Positions 55,060 through 64,000 of a stretch of DNA of 64,000 bases are shown in pieces. The stretch covers positions 8,047,900-8,111,899 of the forward strand of contig JAJHZJ010000531.1 in assembly GCA_023548195.1 (NCBI GenBank), read 5' to 3'. The stretch comes from Bettongia penicillata ogilbyi. Lineage: Eukaryota; Chordata; Mammalia; Diprotodontia; Potoroidae. The position numbers and the translations under genes were made by a program. Numbering within the stretch: the stretch's first letter is position 1; each line of letters starts with the position of its first letter. A model generated the notes under the pieces. That model did not search any database, was not told the DNA's origin, and was given only the letters and a program-made list of their open reading frames with translations.

Positions 55060-55590
55060 CTCTGTCCTTGGTCCTGGTCAGACTACCTCTGAGGTATGTA
55101 TTCCATTCTGAGGACCACCATTCAAAAAGGATGATTAGCTGGATCATGTCCAAATGAAGATGGTGAGGGGATGATGAAAGGACTGAGAATCATACCATAT
55201 GAGGATCAATTGAATGAATTGAGGACATTCAATGCTAAGAAGGGAAGACTTAAATGAGACATGAAAGTTGTCTTCAAGTATCTAAAGGGCTGCAATATAA
55301 AAGAATATTTAGATGTGTTTTGCTTGGACCCAGAGAGTAGAAATAGGAACAAAGTGTTGCAGAAGAAATATTTTGATGCCATATAAGAAAATACTTCCTA
55401 AACATTAGAGCTACACACAAAAAAGAAGAAATGGATTGACTTGGGAATTAATGGGATTCCCCCTCACTAGAGGTTTTCAGGCAAAGACTAGATGATCTCT
55501 TCTTGGGAATGTTCAATGGAAGATTATCATTCAAATGTAGATTGGACTAGATGATCTCTGGAGGGATTTCTACCTCTGATATACAAGTAT
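55060..55590 (+). repeat. CR1/L3-like LINE 3' end
   Basis: GGTATGTATTCCATTCTGAGGACC, GAATCATACCATATGAGGATC, GTTGTCTTCAAGTATCTAAAGGGCTG, TGTGTTTTGCTTGGACCCAGAGAG and GATTGGACTAGATGATCTCTGG follow the full 3' end of a CR1/L3 LINE. Confidence 0.82.
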
Positions 55591-56334
55591 TAGTTTTATT
55601 TATTATCCTTGGGCCTTTAAAGATAATTACTACCACCATGAGCTGAGGTGGGATGCAGCTAAGACTATGACTTCCACCTGCTTCTGCTGTGTCTGCCATA
55701 ACATGGATCTCCATCCTTCTGGACAGACAGTAAATGCCATAAGTGTTTACTGTTTGGACACACATCACATCAAGAATTGTAACAGTGTTGAGCACAGGGA
55801 TGATATTAAGAATCGGTTCAGTAGAGCAAAAGGAATTTCCTGTTAACCTAAGATGACTTGTATGAAAGTTTTCTCAGAGTAGGCCAAGCCAAGTTAACCT
55901 CTTAATTCCACTAGAAAGGTTTTGAAGGTTAGGCATTGACTTCAAAGTCATGTACTCAAAGGCTAATGTAATCTTTGTGGGATGTTAGAGGGTATCTTTT
56001 TTTTTTGGCTTAGTATTTTGTACAGTTCTTTAGTTTCATTTTCAAAAGAGAAGAAACAAATTGTTTTTTAGCTTTCTAGGATTTCAGAAGAACTTTCTCT
56101 GTTTTGTGAGCATCATCATATAATATTTATTTAGCGCTGTATACATCTCACCAAGACAAGAAAAGTCCTCTCTGGCAACGCACTGGGGAACTTCCAGTAA
56201 TCTCGAGTTAGGCATTAGGAGGGTTAAATTTATTAATAAACTTATGAAATAGCATTCCTTTTTAACTCACTCTAACTTGCAAAGGAATTATCCACTACAC
56301 ATAAATTTTGGTTTGGGGGAAATTTATTGAAATT
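55591..56334. other. Unassigned stretch
   Basis: No repeat or exon recognised. A homopolymer T run lies near 55998. Confidence 0.45.
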
Positions 56335-56720
56335 TTTAAGTGGTGGAGGGAATACTTACAAGAGGAAGGTCTCTAGTGGCATTTGCCCGGGGTCTCTTCT
56401 TGTCCTGTGTCATTAAATCCTTTTGTTAATGATTTTGTATAAAGCCAGAGCATGCTTGTCAAATTTGACAGGAAGTTACGAAAGACAGCTAACACATCAG
56501 ATGACAGAGAATCCCAAGAGATCTGTACAGGCTTGAATAATGTGCTAAATTGAATAAGATGAAATTTAATAGGGATAAATGTGAAGTTTTACACTTGAGT
56601 GCAAAAAATCAACTTCACCGTGGGAGGTATGATTAGCAAGCAAGTCCTGTGAAACCTGGAGATTTTTGTAGACAGCAGGCTCAGTATGAGTCATCTGTTA
56701 CATGGCAGTCTGAAAAATTA
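56335..56720 (+). repeat. CR1/L3-like LINE, middle part
   Basis: GATTTTGTATAAAGCCAG, CATGCTTGTCAAATTTGACAGG, AGATGAAATTTAATAGGGATAAATGTGAAG, ACACTTGAGTGCAAAAAATC and GACAGCAGGCTCAGTATGAGTC match the CR1/L3 segment after the reverse-transcriptase domain. It probably continues at 57300. Confidence 0.8.
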
Positions 56721-56779
56721 ATGTGACCCCAGGCTAAACAAAGTGTCCACAGCAGAGAGGGCAGTACTCCTGCAAGAGA

Positions 56780-56886
56780 GGAAGTATGGCATAGGGGAAA
56801 GAGTTTTGAACTTGGCTGGAATCCTTCTTCTGATACCAAGATGTTGTATGATTCTGGACAAATCACTTAACCTTGCCTAAGGACTC
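56780..56886 (+). repeat. MIR-type SINE
   Basis: GTATGGCATAGGGGAAAGAG, then TGGACAAATCACTTAACCTTGCC. Confidence 0.75.
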
Positions 56887-56999
56887 TGCCGCTGGACCCT
56901 TGGGTTCTGAGAGATGAGCTTTTCACTTAGCTTGCCTAGAATTCAGCCTCCATCCCAGTTATTAATCATGTCCAAACTGTATTACCAGATACCCACCTT

Positions 57000-57152
57000 T
57001 TTGTGTTGGCTTTCTCTATTACAAGGCAAGTTCTTTGAAGGCAGGAGCTATCCTGGTTATATTTGTATCCTCAGTAATTAGCATAGTGTCTAACATATAG
57101 AAAGCATTTATAGTAAATATTTTGTCATTTATTCATTAAATTTCTTGATCCG
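57000..57152 (+). repeat. L2 LINE 3' end
   Basis: CAAGTTCTTTGAAGGCAGGAGC, TTGTATCCTCAGTAATTAGCATAGTG and ATAGAAAGCATTTATAGTAAATA. Confidence 0.8.
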
Positions 57153-57154
57153 TG

Positions 57155-57292
57155 TAACAGAGATAAGAAAAATTGCTTCACAGGGTTATTGTGAGTTTCA
57201 AATTACACTATATATATATATAAGGTATTTTGCAAACCTTAATACCTAAATGTGAGCTATTTATCATCATCATCATCATCATCACCACCTTA
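57155..57292 (+). repeat. MIR-type SINE 3' part with (TA)n and (ATC)n
   Basis: TTCACAGGGTTATTGTGAG, a short TA run, TTTTGCAAACCTTAATACC and a (CAT)n run at 57254-57285. Confidence 0.75.
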
Positions 57293-57299
57293 ATCAGAT

Positions 57300-57480
57300 G
57301 ATGAGTACTATAGTCATTTCTGGGAGCAACATTTTAAGGAAGACATTGATCAGCAAGAGAGCAGCTAGGAGATGGGAACAAAGATGGTGCAGGGTGTCAG
57401 GACCTCTCCATATAAGCATTACTTGAAGGAATTACAAGTGTTTATCTGGGAAAAGAGATAATTTATGGAGATCATTAGAG
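57300..57480 (+). repeat. CR1/L3-like LINE, likely continuation of 56335
   Basis: GAGTACTATAGTCATTTCTGGGAGCAACATTTTAAGGAAGACATTGA matches the segment that follows the piece ending near 56720. The 580-bp gap is filled by MIR and L2 copies. Confidence 0.72.
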
Positions 57481-57489
57481 CTGAAAAAT

Positions 57490-57965
57490 GTTCTCAATCC
57501 AATTCAGTTCATTTCAACTCAATTGTACATTTATTAAGCATCTATAATGTAACAGGCAGTGCACTAGGTCCTAGCACTAAAAAGACAAAGATAAATGACC
57601 ATCCTCAGCCCTCAAGAACCTTACATTCTCATGGGAGTGGGAGGATACAACATGCTCATGGAAGTAGGAAGATAGAACATGTACACAAATATGTAAATAT
57701 AAGATAATTTGAGGAGTCAGGAAAATCCCTTTTCCAAAAAAAGATCTCATCTGAGGAGAACCATGAAGGATATTAGGAGTCTAAGAGGCAGAGGTGAGAA
57801 GACATTTAAGGGATGAGGAATAAAGGCAGGGAAGGAGAAGATGGAGTGTAGAGATTGGGAAATAGCTAGTGTTCCAGTTTGGATAGTGTAGAGTACATGA
57901 AAAGAGGCAATATGAAATAAGATCAATAAGGTAGGCACAAACAAGAATGCAGAGCACATAGGGTA
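57490..57965 (-). repeat. L2 LINE, antisense
   Basis: TACATTTATTAAGCATCTATAATG, CAGTGCACTAGGTCCTAGC, CCCTCAAGAACCTTACATTCTC and AAGATCTCATCTGAGGAGAACC are an antisense L2 3' end and coding region. Confidence 0.78.
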
Positions 57966-57996
57966 TAATACCCTATATGGACAGAGGGAAGGGGAA

Positions 57997-58206
57997 GTGA
58001 GGAAGGAAGGGAAGGAAGGAAGGAAGGAAGGAAGGAAGGAAGGAAGGAAGGAAGGAAGGAAGGAAGGAAGGAAGGAAGGAAGGAAGGAAGGAAGGAAGGA
58101 AAGGGAGGGAAGAAGGAAGGAAAGGGAGAAAGGAAAGAAGGAAGGAAGGAAGGAAGGAAGGAAGGAAGGAAGGAAGGAAGGAAGGAAGGAAGGAAGGAAG
58201 GAAGGC
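57997..58206. repeat. (GGAA)n/(GAAG)n microsatellite
   Basis: Two long GGAA arrays (58005-58100 and 58140-58205) separated by a GGGAGGG/GGGAGAAAGG interruption. Purine only on the plus strand. Long open frames across it are an artefact of the 4-bp unit. Confidence 0.98.
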
Positions 58207-58261
58207 AGGCCTGGCTAGTTCCAGTTGGATTTTCAGTGGGACAACACATTTTCCACTCACA

Positions 58262-58371
58262 GAAGTTGTTGTTTGTCCCTCATTCTTGAAGAGGACCATG
58301 ACATCAGGGAGCCAATGACATAACTAGACCAAAGTCTCACACTGCACAGCTCTCCCTTACTTAAATCCAAA
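58262..58371. repeat. RTE-tailed SINE with inverted internal segment
   Basis: 58264-58316 matches the tail and start in the usual orientation (CTCATTCTTGAAGAGGACCATGACATCAGGGAG). 58340-58371 (TGCACAGCTCTCCCTTACTTAAATCC) is the reverse complement of the GGATTTAAGTGAGGGAGGGCTGTGCA body seen in the other copies. Confidence 0.75.
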
Positions 58372-58391
58372 TAAAAAGAAATAAATTAGGA

Positions 58392-58582
58392 CAGAGAGGT
58401 CAAATTCATGGTCTGTTACCGAGAGTAGCCTGCAAAATTCCCCAGTATGACTGGAAATAGATTAAAATGTATTGGGAAATTTTTAACAAAATAAGTAAAA
58501 ATATAATATAATGTTAATTTAAGGTTTTGTTAGTTAAACGCTGGCCCACAGGAACTGTTTCTACTTAAGTTTGACACCACTG
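58392..58582 (-). mobile_element. hAT-like non-autonomous DNA transposon, copy 3
   Basis: Left end CAGAGAGGTCAAATTC, right end AAGTTTGACACCACTG, a good inverted pair. The interior is the reverse complement of copy 2 (GATTAAAATGTATTGGGAAATTTTTAAC). Confidence 0.85.
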
Positions 58583-58705
58583 AATTAGAAAGTGTATCCT
58601 ACATGTGCTCATAATAAATTAAAGAGGTTCACTTTTCATAAAAGAAACTTTATTTGGTATATAATTTTTTTTCCCTAACTAATATTTGTTGAGTATTTCA
58701 ATAAG

Positions 58706-58935
58706 AGTACTGGACTTGGAGTAAGGAAAATAGTTCAAATCCTGCTTCAGTTACTCACTAGCTGTGTGATACTGGGCAGATAACTAAACCTCTCTCAGCT
58801 TCAGTTTCATCATCTGTAAAATGGGGATAACTATAATGCCTACTTCATGGGACTGGGGTGAAGAGCAAATTTATGATATATGCAATGTGCTTTGCAAAAC
58901 TTAAAGCATTATATAAACCTTAGATATCATTCTTG
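58706..58935 (+). repeat. MIR/Ther-type SINE, near full length
   Basis: GTACTGGACTTGGAGTAAGG, CTAGCTGTGTGATACTGGGC, TCATCATCTGTAAAATGGGG and TGTGCTTTGCAAAACTTAAAGC. Confidence 0.88.
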
Positions 58936-59159
58936 AATAATGATTTATATATTACATTTAACATTGCTATATTAAATCATGCAATTAATAACTATTATTG
59001 TAAATACCTCTCTGATAAGCTTCTTATACCTCTTGTGGTTATGTGTACCCCAGACCGGGAACCAATGCCATAGAGAGCTCATCAGGGAAGCCTGCTTTAC
59101 ATGATGACCTTAAAGGGGGAGGCCCTTATTTGGAAGGGTTATCATTCCCCTGAGAGGGT

Positions 59160-59390
59160 TGAGGACATCTCTGCTCAAATACTACCTTCTACACAAAGCT
59201 TTTCCTGATTGTCCCCAGCAGTTTGTGCCAAGCTCTCAAAAAATTTATTTTGTAAATATTTTGTGTATACTTATTTATATGTATACTGTCTCTCCTGACA
59301 AAATGTAAGCTCCTTGAGAGCAGGGACTGTTTTATCTTTATCTTTGTATCCCCAGATCTAACACAGTGCCTGGTCTTACACTGACTGATT
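59160..59390 (+). repeat. L2 LINE 3' end
   Basis: CTGCTCAAATACTACCTTC, AAAGCTTTTCCTGATTGTCC, AATGTAAGCTCCTTGAGAGCAGGGAC and GATCTAACACAGTGCCTGG are well preserved. Confidence 0.92.
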
Positions 59391-61009
59391 TTTAAGCTGG
59401 ACTTATAGACCCTAGGACTTGTTTATGCTAGGTACTTGTTGACCCATCTACATCTCATTAAGGATCTGAAAGGAGGGGAGCAGTGATTTGATTTACCACT
59501 CTTTTGTCCTGGGTTTATATAAGGGAATGATCCCTGAACCTCAGATAGTTGGAGAGAGAACCACTGGGGTGCCAAAATTACATCTCGATCTTGAGTTGAA
59601 CAAAGGAAGAATAAACTTGTGGCTTCTCATGAGCCACAACCCTAATGGCAGCCTTGAGGAGCCAGGGACAGAGAAACATCAGAGATGCAAATGTTTAAAA
59701 TAAGATGTCCAGAAAGGGATCAGTGAGGAACAGTAAATGGGTCTCTCAATCCTATGGTCCAGGGAGAGGAGAGAGTGGACCATAAAGCACAACAAAGCTT
59801 TCTGAAAAGAGGCATGGGAATTTCCTGGACAGTGCTGAGTTCTTAGAGAACTCTGAGACAGTGTCTTCTAGAGAGATGATGGTGAGTACTGGAGAGTCTA
59901 GCGTCTTGGAGAGAAAAGGATTGAGCAGATGGCCCCAGAGGAAGAGCAAGGAACTAAATCCCTCATCAGTAGAGATCTAAAAGTGAGCTTATATGCTGAG
60001 GTTCCAGGAGAACACTCCACATGGGGACAAATCAAGTAACAGAAAGAAATGTTTAAGAAATTCTTCCAGATTGAACCTGGTCCACTGGTTAACACTGATA
60101 ACCTTGGAGAGAGAATTTTCAGTAGAGTTATGGTATCATAAGTCAGTTTTCAAGGGTTGAGACGTAACTGAGAAGTGGGGAAAAGGAAATCGACAGGCAC
60201 AGATAATTTCTTCCAGGATTTTGGCTGTGAAAGGAAGACAAGATATAAGATGATAGCATGTGGGTTGGCAGAATCAAGTGAAGGTTTTTTAAGGATGGAG
60301 GAAATCTTCAGCAGGGAAACAAGCCAGGTGATAAGGAGAGGTTGAAGATGAATAATACAGGGAATGATTGAGGGGGGACGTTTCTAAAGGAGAAGAGAAG
60401 GGAAGTGATCAAGGGCACAAGTAGAGAGACTGGGCTTGGCCAGGAGAAGGGTGACCTCTTATTGAGAGGCTGGATCAAAGGAGAGAATGGGGCAAAATGC
60501 AAAGGGATTTTGAGGTGTGTTCTAAGAGAGAAAAGAGAGCTCGTGGTTCATGGACTCTAATTTCTCACTAAAGTAGGAGGTAAGGACCTTCATTAGAGGT
60601 TTGGGGGGTCAGAGAAAGGGTGATCAGGCTTTAAGAGAGAAGGAGAGTACTGGAGTGCCTGTTATGGGCAAGTGTGATAGACCATCAGAGAAGAATAAAA
60701 AGATTGATTGCTGTGCAGTAGTGAGGTCCCAGTTAAGAACAGATAGCAACTTTGTAGTAGGTCCCATCAGATGTGGTTGTGTGGGAGTTTATAGCAGGTT
60801 TCAGCAGCATAGGAACGGAAAGAATCAATGATTGGGGTAAGTCAGGGCAAGGCATAGGCAGTATAGGACAAGGGGTCAAGGATTCAAGGGTAAAGGGTGC
60901 TGTATGTGTGAAGTGATCAATCACAGATAGGGTCAGAGTGAAGTGAGGATAGACTAAAAGTGAGTGAGGGATTAAAAGCAAAAAGTTAGGAAGAACCGGG
61001 TATCCAGGT
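59391..61009. repeat. Purine-rich region, probably an old mammal-wide repeat, family not named
   Basis: 1.6 kb of AG-rich text (GGAGAGAGAATTTTCAGTAG, GATTTTGGCTGTGAAAGG, GGGAAACAAGCCAGGTG, TTTGTAGTAGGTCCCATCAGATG) that resembles an ancient dispersed repeat I have met in other mammals but cannot name. It precedes, and is distinct from, the antisense L2 at 61010. No open frame is credible. Confidence 0.35.
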
Positions 61010-61182
61010 CACTCATCTACTAGCATTTGTTAAGTGCCTAATAGGTTACCAGCCCTGTGCTAAAGCCTGGGGTTACAAATATAGGCAAAAATAGTCCCTG
61101 CTGTCAAGGAGCTCACAGTCTGATTGGGAAGACAACATGCAAACAACAATGTAAAATAAAAGACATACAGCATAAAATGGGG
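61010..61182 (-). repeat. L2 LINE 3' end, antisense, left part
   Basis: AGCATTTGTTAAGTGCCTAATAGG, CCCTGTGCTAAAGCCTGGGG and CAAGGAGCTCACAGTCTGATTGGG. It continues at 61371 after an L1 insertion. Confidence 0.88.
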
Positions 61183-61370
61183 TAGTAGATGTTTTGCATG
61201 ATTGAGTATGTTTAACCTATATCAGATTGCTTGCTATCTCAGGGAGGGGAGAAAGGAAGGAAAGAAGGATAGAATTTGGAACTCAAAACTTTAAAAAAAA
61301 ACCAAATGTTAAAAATTGTTTTTACATGTAATTGGGGAAAGAATAAAATATTAAAAATGAAAAAAATGAA
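61183..61370 (+). mobile_element. 188-bp L1 3' end with target-site duplication, inside L2
   Basis: CTATATCAGATTGCTTGCTATC, AGAATTTGGAACTCAAAAC, TTTTTACATGTAATTGGGG and an A-rich tail. ATAAAATGGGG at 61172-61182 and exactly ATAAAATGGGG at 61371-61381 flank it. Confidence 0.94.
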
Positions 61371-62090
61371 ATAAAATGGGGATAGAAAGAAGACTCTATA
61401 GTTAAGAACTGGGAAATGTTTTTTGCAGAAGGTGGGACTTGAGCAAAAACTTGAAGAAAGCCAGAAGGCAGAAAATTCTAGACATGGGGGCAGCCAGTGA
61501 AAAGATTAGGAGTCAGGAGATGGAGTATTCTGTGTGTGGAGAACAGTGTAAGAAGAATGGAAAGGTAGGAAGGGGTCATGGAAGAGTTTAAAAACAAAAC
61601 ACAGGATTTGAGTTTTGATCCTAGAAGTTATGTAGGGAGTCACTGGAACTTGTTGATTGATGAAGTGATACTGTCAGACTTGCACTTTCAGAATATGAAT
61701 TTAGTTGAGTTGGAGGCTGGACTGGAGTGGGGAGAGAATGGGGGCAGAGAGACCAAATAGAAGACTATTATAGCAGACCAGATGTGAGGTGATGAAGCCT
61801 GGACCATGGTAGTTGCAGTGTTAGAGGCAAGGGGAGCATATACCAGAGATATTAGGAAGGTAGAGACCATAGAACTTGAGAACTGGTTGATATGTTGGGG
61901 GAGAGGGTAAGAGAGAGTGAGGAAGTAAGGATAACATTAAGTCTTGAGACTGGGTGACTGGGAGGATGGTGGTGCCCACAACAGTATTAGGGAAATTAGA
62001 AAGAGAGAATGGTTTAGGGAGAAAATAATTAATTTGGTTCTGGATACATTCAATTGAAAATGTCTACTGGACATCCAATACTGCTACCAA
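61371..62090 (-). repeat. L2 LINE, antisense, right part
   Basis: GAAGGTGGGACTTGAGCAAAAAC, GGAGTCACTGGAACTTG, GCAGACCAGATGTGAGGTGATG and GACTGGGTGACTGGGAGGATGGTGGTG, an extended antisense L2 coding remnant. Confidence 0.85.
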
Positions 62091-62161
62091 ATGGGGAAGG
62101 AGCCATATGAGAAATGCCTCAAATCTAAAGACATAAATCTCCATCGGGGGGTGTTGTTAGA

Positions 62162-62292
62162 GTTGTTGTTGTTCAATTGTTTCAGTTGTATCCAACTCTT
62201 TGTGACCCCATTTGGGGTTTTCTTGGCCAAGAATCTGGAATGGTTTGCCATTTCCTTCTCCAGCTCATTTTACAGAGGAGGAAACTGAGAAA
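62162..62292 (-). repeat. Marsupial CORE-SINE (MAR1-like), 5'-truncated
   Basis: GTTGTTGTTCAATTGTTTCAG, CCCCATTTGGGGTTTTCTTGG, GGTTTGCCATTTCC and GAGGAGGAAACTGAG. It ends before the core. Confidence 0.93.
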
Positions 62293-63028
62293 GACCCACA
62301 GGACTAGTCCAGTATAGGGGAGATAGAAACCTTGCACTAATTTTGGTGAAGTTGCCCCTAGGGGAGGGCATAAATCCAGCAGAAGACTTCAAGGAGAGAA
62401 AGCCACTCACTCAGCCTGTCTACTGTTTCTATCTCTTGAAGCAGCATAAATGCTATTGGCACCTCGGGAAAAAGACCCATAAATCAACCCTGGTTATGGC
62501 ACTGGGGCCAGGCGGTGGCAGATGATGAATGGGACAATTGGGACCTCAAAGTTGGCTGAGCTCATGTACAAAGATAGCTCTGAAGTCATATCCCAAGATA
62601 TCAAGGGATGAAACTCTGGGAACAGTAGGCTGCCAATTTCATAGTCCCAGGAAGCAAAGTCCTCTAGTCCCTTTGTGGCCAAGAGCTGGGAATACCTGGT
62701 GGATGGGAGTCCCCTTCTGTTCTGACACTCTGGATCCTCTGCCTCCCTGAGACTCAGGTTTTCTGAAAAACAGACCAGCATTGGATGGTGTATAGACCTG
62801 TTGCAGTTATGTCTTACTGTGGCAGAACAGAAACAACCCGTGTAAATGTAGCTCCTTTGAAATTGGTTAGCATCTGAGCCTGTGAAGATAGAAGGGGTTA
62901 GGTAAAGTTGTTCTGACTCTTCAATCACGGCAGTTCAGATGTGGAACAGAGCTCCAAAGCTGGTCAGGTGAACGCCCTCCAGGAAGGGGTCACGGGCTCT
63001 CAAGTCTGGTCTGGAGAGTACTGTCCCA
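62293..63028. other. Unassigned stretch with a 144-codon antisense frame
   Basis: No repeat recognised. The antisense frame 62928-62494 is the longest non-repeat, non-transposon open frame in the window (144 codons). Its composition is ordinary and I recognise no domain, signal peptide or neighbour. Chance is the likelier explanation. Confidence 0.35.
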
Positions 63029-63516
63029 TTAGAAGAAGGAGGAAGAAGAAGAAGAAGAAGAAGAAGAAGAAGAAGAAGAAGAAGAAGAAGAAGAAGAAGA
63101 AGAATGAGGAGGAGGAGGAGGAAGAGGAAGAAGAAGGAGGAGGAGGAGGAAGAGGAGGAGGAGGAAGAAGAAGAAGAGGAAGAAAAAGAAGAGGAAGAAG
63201 AAGAGGAAGAGGAGGAAGAAGAAGAAGAAAGAAAAAGAAAGAAAGAAAGAAAGAAAAGGAGGAGGACAAGGAAGAACAGAAAGAGGAGGAGGAGGAAGAA
63301 GAAGAAGAGGAAGAGGAAGAAGAAGAGGAAGAGGAAGAAGAGGAAGAAGAAGAGGAAGAAGAGGAAGTGGAGGAAGAAGAAAGAAAGAAAAAAGGAGGAG
63401 GACAAGGAAGAACAGAAAGAGGAGGAGGAGGAAGAAGAAGAAGAGGAAGAGAAAGAAGAAGAGGAAGAGGAAGAAGAGGAAGAAGAAGAGGAAGAGGAGG
63501 AAGAAGAAGAAGATGA

Positions 63517-63560
<44 letters not shown>

Positions 63561-63798
63561 AAAAAGGAGGACAAGGAAAAACAGAAAGAGGAGGAGGAAG
63601 AAGAGGAAGAGAAAGAAGAAGAGGAAGAGGAAGAAGAAGAAAGAAAGAAAGAAAGAAGGAAGGAAAGAAGGAAGGAAGGAAGGAAGGAAGGAAGGAAGGA
63701 AGGAAGGAAAGAAGGAAGGAAGGAAGGAAGGAAAGAAAAAAGAAAAAAGGAGGACAAGGAAAAACAGAAAGAGGAGGAGGAGGAGGAGGAGGAGGAGG
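63029..63798. repeat. 770-bp polypurine (GAA/GGA/GAAA/GGAA)n tract with higher-order units
   Basis: Almost entirely A and G on the plus strand. A (GAA)n array (63040-63102) is followed by mixed GAA/GGA and GAAA/GGAA blocks. A marker GGACAAGGAARAACAGAAAG recurs four times, near 63264, 63400, 63569 and 63752, spaced about 136, 169 and 183 bp. Long Glu/Lys/Arg-rich and Ser/Phe/Leu-rich frames on the two strands only reflect the repeat. Confidence 0.97.
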
Positions 63799-63879
63799 GA
63801 ACTTGCTAAGCAAATACCTTTCTCATAAGTCTTGCTACACTGGTTCTGGTGCTACACAGAAACCATAGCTCATCCCAGT

Positions 63880-64000
63880 CTCCATCTCTTTGTTTATTAT
63901 GTGTGTCTGTATATCTATCTCTCTCAGATTGTCTCTCACTCTGACTCTCTCTGTCTCAGCCTCTACCTCTGTGTGTAATTCTCTGCGTGTCTCTGTGTGT
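63880..64000. repeat. (TCTG)n/(TG)n pyrimidine-rich tract, runs off the window
   Basis: GTGTGTCTGTATATC, CTCTCTGTCTCAGCC and TCTCTGTGTGT units continue to the last base. Confidence 0.8.

Noticed and set aside
57923..58299. Frames of about 108 codons with FLPS repeats, and a KEGR-repeat frame on the other strand
   Set aside because: A 4-bp repeat read in triplets gives a 12-bp period without stops. Microsatellite artefact.
2225..62090. Purine-rich blocks resembling (GAGG)-rich regulatory or 3' UTR sequence
   Set aside because: Once reverse-complemented, the ones at 2225, 10050, 57490 and 61010 are L2 coding and 3' sequence, not a separate class.
62935..63868. Very long open frames (up to about 290 codons) of Glu/Lys/Arg or Ser/Phe/Leu repeats on both strands
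   Set aside because: They are translations of the polypurine tract in several frames at once, with no non-repeat protein sequence. Not genes.
1..64000. tRNA genes, CRISPR arrays, operons, bacterial promoters or phage sequence
   Set aside because: No cloverleaf with A and B boxes beyond the SINE heads, no spaced direct-repeat array, and no dense coding. The sequence is animal non-coding DNA.

Overview
The window looks like non-coding DNA from a marsupial (metatherian) nuclear genome. The main evidence is about fifteen copies of the marsupial-type CORE-SINE, whose 3' part carries the motifs TTGCCAAGAAAA and CCCAAATGGGGTCA on a MIR-like tRNA-derived head. Three other signals agree: pieces of an RTE-type LINE together with short elements sharing its 3' tail, many marsupial-style L1 3' ends, and a half-length L1 with ORF1 but no ORF2. 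CpG is scarce and the DNA is AT-rich. I cannot name the species. Family names come from recall of repeat consensus sequences, not from a database search.

I find no host protein-coding exon, tRNA, rRNA, CpG island or promoter that I can defend. The open frames are short. Those that look like protein are retrotransposon remnants: RTE reverse transcriptase and C-terminal finger, and L1 ORF1. The best reading is intergenic or deep intronic sequence.

Layout. 0-8 kb: MIR and CORE-SINEs, a 115-bp direct duplication around a SINE, back-to-back L2 copies, and a CR1/L3-like LINE interrupted by later insertions. 8-10 kb: little repeat, possibly conserved. 10-12.4 kb: L2 plus two RTE-tailed short elements. 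12.9-15.6 kb: an antisense L1 with a sense L1 inserted in it. 18.6-24.2 kb: RTE reverse-transcriptase fragments, a long L2 broken by a SINE and an L1, and an inverted pair of RTE pieces. 24.4-26.9 kb: a 2.5-kb half-L1 bounded by target-site duplications. 28-30 kb: an LTR-like stretch, then an RTE-tailed element inside an L2. 30.1-31.2 kb: a repeat-free AT-rich island, the best regulatory candidate. 31.4-34 kb: an L1 with clear target duplications, and SINEs. 34-42 kb: mostly unassigned. 42.7-43.2 kb: the RTE C-terminal coding region. 44-62 kb: mixed MIR, L2, CR1, L1 and hAT-like copies with long (CA), (GA) and (GGAA) arrays. 63.0-63.8 kb: a 770-bp polypurine tract with a higher-order repeat.

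No genes act together here. The one functional relationship visible is between an autonomous RTE LINE and the short elements that share its 3' tail, a LINE-SINE pairing. The rest is a record of nested insertions, several with both target-site copies readable.
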